From Manis javanica (Eukaryota; Chordata; Mammalia; Pholidota; Manidae): a DNA stretch of 64,000 nt. This document shows positions 59,003 through 64,000 of the stretch, piece by piece. Position numbers and translations under genes: made by a program. The notes below the pieces were generated by a model that was given only the letters and a program-made list of their open reading frames with translations, was not told the DNA's origin and ran no database searches. Numbering within the stretch: position 1 is the stretch's first letter; each line of letters opens with the position of its first letter. Location of the stretch: positions 41,113,034 through 41,177,033 of the forward strand of contig NC_133169.1 of the NCBI RefSeq assembly GCF_040802235.1, read 5' to 3'.

Positions 59003-62000
59003 TCTTAATAAACTCTATTCCAACAATAAAATAACTTTCATTTTGTGTTTCTTCATACTTTTCCTCTTCAGAATTGTATATATCACCTTTAAAAATCGTT
59101 TGCATTGGAAAGTTTGCTGCTTTGTTACAATAGTGGTTGTGATGTATGCACGTCATAATCCTTAACTTTCCAAAAGCAAAATGAATGCTGCTCTTTTTAT
59201 ATTTCTCTATCCCTTTGAGAATTCTACATGCATTTTTTGCTTAACCAACAGAGAAGTGCAGATTTAAAAACTGAGCTCCTAAACCCAGAAATATACTCAC
59301 CATTTTTATGTGCATGCTACCAGAGACCATTAAAAGTCAGAAGTCAGAAGGTGCAGACCCAGCTGGAGGACTTCCATCAGGTCTCTCAAAGTCTTCTCCC
59401 TGCCTGGGTCCACACAGGGGCTCCACCCACATACAAATCCTGGTGTTTGAGAACATGAAGTCATTTCTCCTCTGGGCCGTGCTATTTGTGTGTGCGCGTG
59501 TGTGTTGGAGGGAGGGATTTATGGCAGTGATAGTACTTTCCCCAGCTTTCCTGGGGAAAGGCTAGAGAGGGACTCTGAAAGTGGTCTGGGTCCATCAACA
59601 GTCTTAAACTCTGGAGAAAGCTCTGAATCCCTGGGAGTCATTAGTACATACACAGCAGGCATGCATCTCATGAAACTGTCCAATCTCCTATAGGGTCCAG
59701 ACAGCAAATGAGGCCCGTGGAAATGTATCCCTTGATATAAAAAGGATTCATTACTTCATGTAAGTAAAATTGGGTATTCATTCGTTTGTTATATAAATGT
59801 AATACTGATGGGCCATTTGCTCCCTTCCCCTATTTCCAAGAATTATTATGAGTCTAAACAAGTGAGTCATAATGAGTCCCAGCCTACCTGGAACAGAAGC
59901 ATGCTTTTTTCTTTCTTTCTTTACTCCTTAGAGCTACTGAAAATAGGGCAAAACTGTTTTTGACCATTCTTTAAAACAAATTTATGTGAAAGAAATAACT
60001 CATTGTCCTAGATAGTAGAAAAATGTCATAGGTGCATTGATTAATAGAAAGTTTATGATAAATTGAAGGAGGTAATAGGGTGAATTATTTTGTTTCATTG
60101 ATTTATGCATTTTTGATTTTTTGATTTGAAAGGAAGATGTCAGCATATACTGATTTATACTTTAGCTTCAAAATTAATTAGAGGGGACCTTACCAAGTAT
60201 CATGAACCCCATATTTTTTTGTTGTATATATAGATGATGTTTTTAATGCTTTTGTGAAGTCAAGTATGGTGTCACAAGGATGGTCATTTTTTCTATGATA
60301 AAAAAGTAAATAAGTGAATATAAATTGAGTCACCATGATCAGTCAGGCAAAATCAGATGAAAAGCAGATGAGTCTGAGTCAATTGGCTGGAGAACTTACC
60401 ATTATTTCAGTATTTCTGAATAGAAATAGTTACGGAATCAGGGAGTGAAGAGAATATTCTATAAAAATGAACACGTAGAACTTAAAGATTTGTAGAATAT
60501 GTATTTTATACATGTTTAGACCACCTTCATCCCTCCCTTTTCCCTGTAAAATACCAGGGGCAGATCCAGAGTCCCAGTGGCACACAGGAAGTATGCATGG
60601 AGGGACTGGCACTTGGTGAGAAAATGGATTTAACAAATCCCAGTGTTCCCAATTTCTCTGCCTTTTGGGATACTAAGCGTTGATTCACCAGTCGAGATAT
60701 GTCAAGTCCCTTCTGCCTGCTAATGGAGCGACTTTACTTCCTGTCCCCAACCAGCCCCACATAGAACCCTCTTTGCAGTTCCCTTCATTCAAGGCCTTCC
60801 CAACATGCTGGAATAATTAGCTTAGTCAGTCCATCCACTTAAGAAACCAGTCACCTGACTGGGGGGTTGGGGGGTGAAAGTAATCAAATGAGCTACTTTG
60901 ATAAATCATCTAGTCTTCTGCTAAACTAAACATAGCTCTGGACAATTCTAGTTTTGGAAAAACTAAAATCTAAGGTTGGGGTCGACTCTTCAATCATTCT
61001 TGATTTTATTAATTCTTTGTAAGAGTTTGGGCTAGAGTAAAAGTCCAGTGCATAGTAACAGAGATGCATGGTAGCAGGGAAGGGAAGGGGAGGACAGCCG
61101 ACCAAAGACGGCCATAGGGAGGGGCTGGGGCTCTGCTCTGCAACTCAGATGAAAAGGGGCTCAGAAAGCATCAAAGATCCAATTTTAATAAACACTTTGA
61201 GCCCATTTAATTTCATAGAACATTCCACACCCTCCTACTGAGTATGACTGATGTCAAATGAGTGCACATGAGACAATGCATGACTCAAAAGCACCGTAGT
61301 GTTGTCATGGAGAATCAAAGCTACAGGGGCTCAAGGGGACCACGTTTGGACATGGCAAGTCACCATATCACTAGAATCCATCACCTCTACAATTTAGCCT
61401 TCTATTCAAATTTTCTCAATACCCCAAAATTAATTTTACTCATTTAGCACTTGACATTAAATTTTATTGACCAGTGGCTATCTACTTATAATAACAATAC
61501 TATAATATCTTATATTTTGAAACAAGTTTCAGATCCATCCTTTAACTCTGCCACCCAGAAGCCAATCATGTATTCTTTCACCAAGTGTGCATGGAGTGAT
61601 AATCACATACAAACCAGTATTTGAGGTACCTGAGATATGCAGACCATATCCTTATCAATTGGCAAAGGTCCCCTCCCCTCAGAGTACTTACATTCTACCA
61701 AGAAAAGGGAAAAAAGGAAAGAAGAAACAAAAACCCAAACCTAATAAATAAAGTAACAGTATAATACACCAGGAGTGGGTAAGCACTGTAACTGGGAGAA
61801 AGAGCCTCCTGGGCCCAGTGAGGGGCACTCTGCATGGGCTCTGGGGTGGGGCAGGCTTGATAGTTCTTACTGAGAAGCTGGATTTGAGCAGGTTTAAAGG
61901 AAGAAAGGGAATGGGTAAAGACAAGACATCTAGAAAAAGGGAATGGCAGGTAGAGGGCACAGCTGGGAGAAGAACCCCACGGTGGGAAGTGCCTGGTATG

Positions 62001-62464
62001 GTGTAAACCCAGAGAGAAGGCTGGGGGAGGGGGAGGGGGACATAAAGGGAAGTCAGGAGAGGGGGACCGAATCAGAGGAGGAACTGATCCTCTAGGCCCT
62101 GGGGACTCACTGTAGATCCTGACTTGAATTGCAAGTTGAATGGAATTCATAGCGATGGCACTTCTGCAATCCTGGATGCTAAAAGGATCAGTCCAAGTAC
62201 TGCATTGAGAGTGGATGTGGGAGGGCTGGGGAATGGCCAGGATGACTTTCAGTACATTAATATCATAACCTAGAGGGAGGGAATGGCAATTTGTACAATG
62301 GTTATAGTTGCCGAGAGGTCAGGGTTGGCTGAACACTGGGCATTTTCTGCAGGTCGAGCCAGCAAGGTTTGCTTATGGAGTAGATGCGGGCTGGAGACAC
62401 AGAGAGATCAGGCAGGCTCCTGTCTTGAGCAATTGGAGTTGCTGTCCACTGTGACGGAAAAGCT
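59003..62464. other. Intergenic DNA, no supported gene
   Basis: Mixed-composition DNA with no repeat that I can name firmly. The overlapping frames at 59228-59707 and at 61688-62150 (up to 151 codons) lack motifs or codon support. The part from 61700 to 62100 is purine-rich on the plus strand, and the minus-strand frames there are pyrimidine-rich artefacts. Confidence 0.4.
62023..62049 (+). other. Potential G-quadruplex tract
   Basis: Three G runs of five bases, each separated by one A, followed after eight bases by a run of three, so four G runs lie within 27 bp. This fits the usual quadruplex pattern of four runs with short loops. It is a sequence prediction only. Confidence 0.5.
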
Positions 62465-62532
62465 TGTGTTGTGAGTGTGTGTGTGTGTGTTGTATATGCG
62501 TGTGTGTGTTGTGTATGTGTGTGTGTGTGTGC
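62465..62532. repeat. Interrupted (TG)n microsatellite
   Basis: About 68 bp of TG repeats with a few interruptions (TGTATATGCG and TGTATG). Likely polymorphic in length. The 114- and 119-codon frames crossing it, one on each strand, are artefacts. Confidence 0.85.
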
Positions 62533-64000
62533 ATGCTTGTATCAGAACAAGGTCTGCAGGAGAAAGTAAAGGGAAGGAGGCAATAGGTGTGGATTTAAAG
62601 AATTTTTCTGTTAATAACCTGAATTCCAGAAAGAAGAGTAGAAACCTCCCAGGAATTGGAAAGGGAAAGGAAGGGCTCATAATAGGAGATCCACAAACCT
62701 TTGTGAAGCTTGGAATGCAAGGCATGAAGAGGCAAGTTGGTTTAATGACAGATGAAAATCGTGACAAGAAGCACTATGAAGTGACAGGACTCAGGGGAGG
62801 CAGGGGGACCAGAGCATGAGCTTTCCCAGCATGGAGGGCGCTTTCCCGAGTCTCCCCTCCACCTGCTGAAGACCGGAGGCCTCATTCTGTGTGGTGGTCT
62901 TCTGCTCATGAGGCTTCCTTGTCCCAGGGAGGAGGCAGAGACCCCAGGGACAGGGTGCTCTCAGACCAGTGGCTGCCCCTCCCGATCCCCACGGGAAAGG
63001 GCTCTGCAGCTCCGAGTGTACACTCTCTGCCATGACTCCTGTCACAGAGCACAGGCCTTCCTGGGACACAAACACTCAAATGTTAAAATAAGGTGCCCAC
63101 CCCCTGTGGCACCTGATGAGGGAAAGCATGGGCTGCAACCCGGAGTGGGAGCCTCTTCTCCTCCCAGATCGTGCATGGCAGGGGCCTGGGGCAGACCTGT
63201 CTGTGAAACATCAACAAGAGGCATGTAAAGATACATTATTATCTCTGTTTGCAAATATGAGATGAAGAGGGGAATTGTTTGCTTATGATCACACCTAAAT
63301 GTATCAAACATGAATGTACAGAAATCTTTAATACAAGGATTCACCAGTAGAATATGTAAAGTCATCTGAAAATATGTAAAGTGCTGCTCTGAGTTTGATA
63401 AGATTGCTCCATTTATAAAATTATTATACTGCATAATGCTCCTCCAGATACAAAAAGCCTGGAAAGAAAAATGTTTAAAAATCTAGAAATAAAGCTATGT
63501 TAATTATGTCCCTGGAAAATAAATGAAACATTTTAGTCAAAGGAATCTCCCTGGAAGAGGGAACCACCTTAAAATTCAAGGTAGAGTTATTAAAATGGAA
63601 GATTAAGGTCTTGGAAGATTATCATCAAGATAATGTTAAATAAGTTTCCATTAATTATTAATTATTTAGCATTTGTTTGGCGCTTATTTATTAAGCACAG
63701 ATTCAGAGAAAGATGGCAGCAAAATTAGCCTTCAACAACTTTTAAGAATTCTGTTAGGAAGGTACAGAATGTACTTTAAAAATAAGTCAAATATTCCACA
63801 TATAGGAACCATATCAACTAGTTAAGTCTGAAAGAGAGAAAGGTTATTTGTTTGAGGTCTCACAACTAGTGATGGCTAGTCCAGAGAACTGGTTGAATCA
63901 GAATTCTGAGAAATTTCTTCTCTGAAATATGTATCCAAAGATAAAGGAAAAGTTTCATCTCAGAGAGGTATGATGTGAGAATCAGTGATATTAGATACAC
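62533..64000. other. Intergenic DNA, no supported gene
   Basis: A moderately GC-rich patch at about 62800-63180 carries frames of about 100 codons on both strands but nothing I recognise. The remainder is AT-rich. No repeat could be named. Confidence 0.4.

Noticed and set aside
61695-62150. Minus-strand frame of 151 codons
   Set aside because: Pyrimidine-rich because the plus strand is purine-rich; Pro/Ser/Leu/Phe low-complexity content and no motif.

Overview
This is nuclear DNA from a placental mammal. The evidence is its repeat content: many L1 LINEs with LINE-type ORF2, ancient MIR SINEs, an endogenous retrovirus with paired LTRs, intronless class II olfactory-receptor relics and a retrocopy of the calpain gene CAPN7. 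I saw no primate Alu, rodent B1/B2, ruminant BovB/ART2 or carnivore SINEC sequence. Together with the style of the L1 ends this makes me think of a laurasiatherian with little SINE activity (a pangolin is one possibility), but the species cannot be fixed from the window alone. I find no intact host protein-coding gene and no convincing tRNA, rRNA or CRISPR. The window reads as the gene-poor, repeat-rich ground of an olfactory receptor cluster.

Layout. 1-8.9 kb: AT-rich DNA with an L1 3' scrap, an unidentified probable retrocopy (about 3.48-4.85 kb, CpG-rich head and poly-A tail), a MIR, and a decayed CAPN7 processed pseudogene (about 6.85-8.86 kb). 8.9-23.6 kb: a pile of L1s. A nearly full-length L1 on the minus strand (13.8-19.96 kb) sits inside an older minus-strand L1 (10.98-13.79 and 19.96-21.24 kb), followed by a plus-strand L1 that is itself interrupted by an unrelated element of about 550 bp. 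23.6-29.4 kb: AT-rich intergenic DNA with small MIR pieces. 29.43-33.95 kb: an endogenous retrovirus on the minus strand with two 311/312-bp LTRs, a perfect 5-bp target duplication and a phenylalanine-tRNA-like primer-binding site, but no viral gene I can recognise. 34.2-34.4 kb: a strongly C-rich tract. 35.0-35.9 kb: a plus-strand family-2 olfactory receptor pseudogene. 36-50 kb: AT-rich DNA with L1 fragments, a MIR and a GC-rich segment of about 0.75 kb at 47.6-48.4 kb. 50.15-51.09 kb: a second, minus-strand olfactory receptor pseudogene resembling OR2W3. 51-64 kb: a MIR, more L1 pieces, a 5'-truncated 3.2-kb L1 (55.8-59.0 kb), then unannotated DNA with a TG microsatellite and a G-rich tract.

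The two receptor relics are of the kinds that lie together in the human 1q44 cluster (OR2T/OR2L/OR2M and OR2W3), so the window is probably a degenerating part of the orthologous cluster. Nothing here forms an operon or pathway; the shared story is insertion, nesting and decay.
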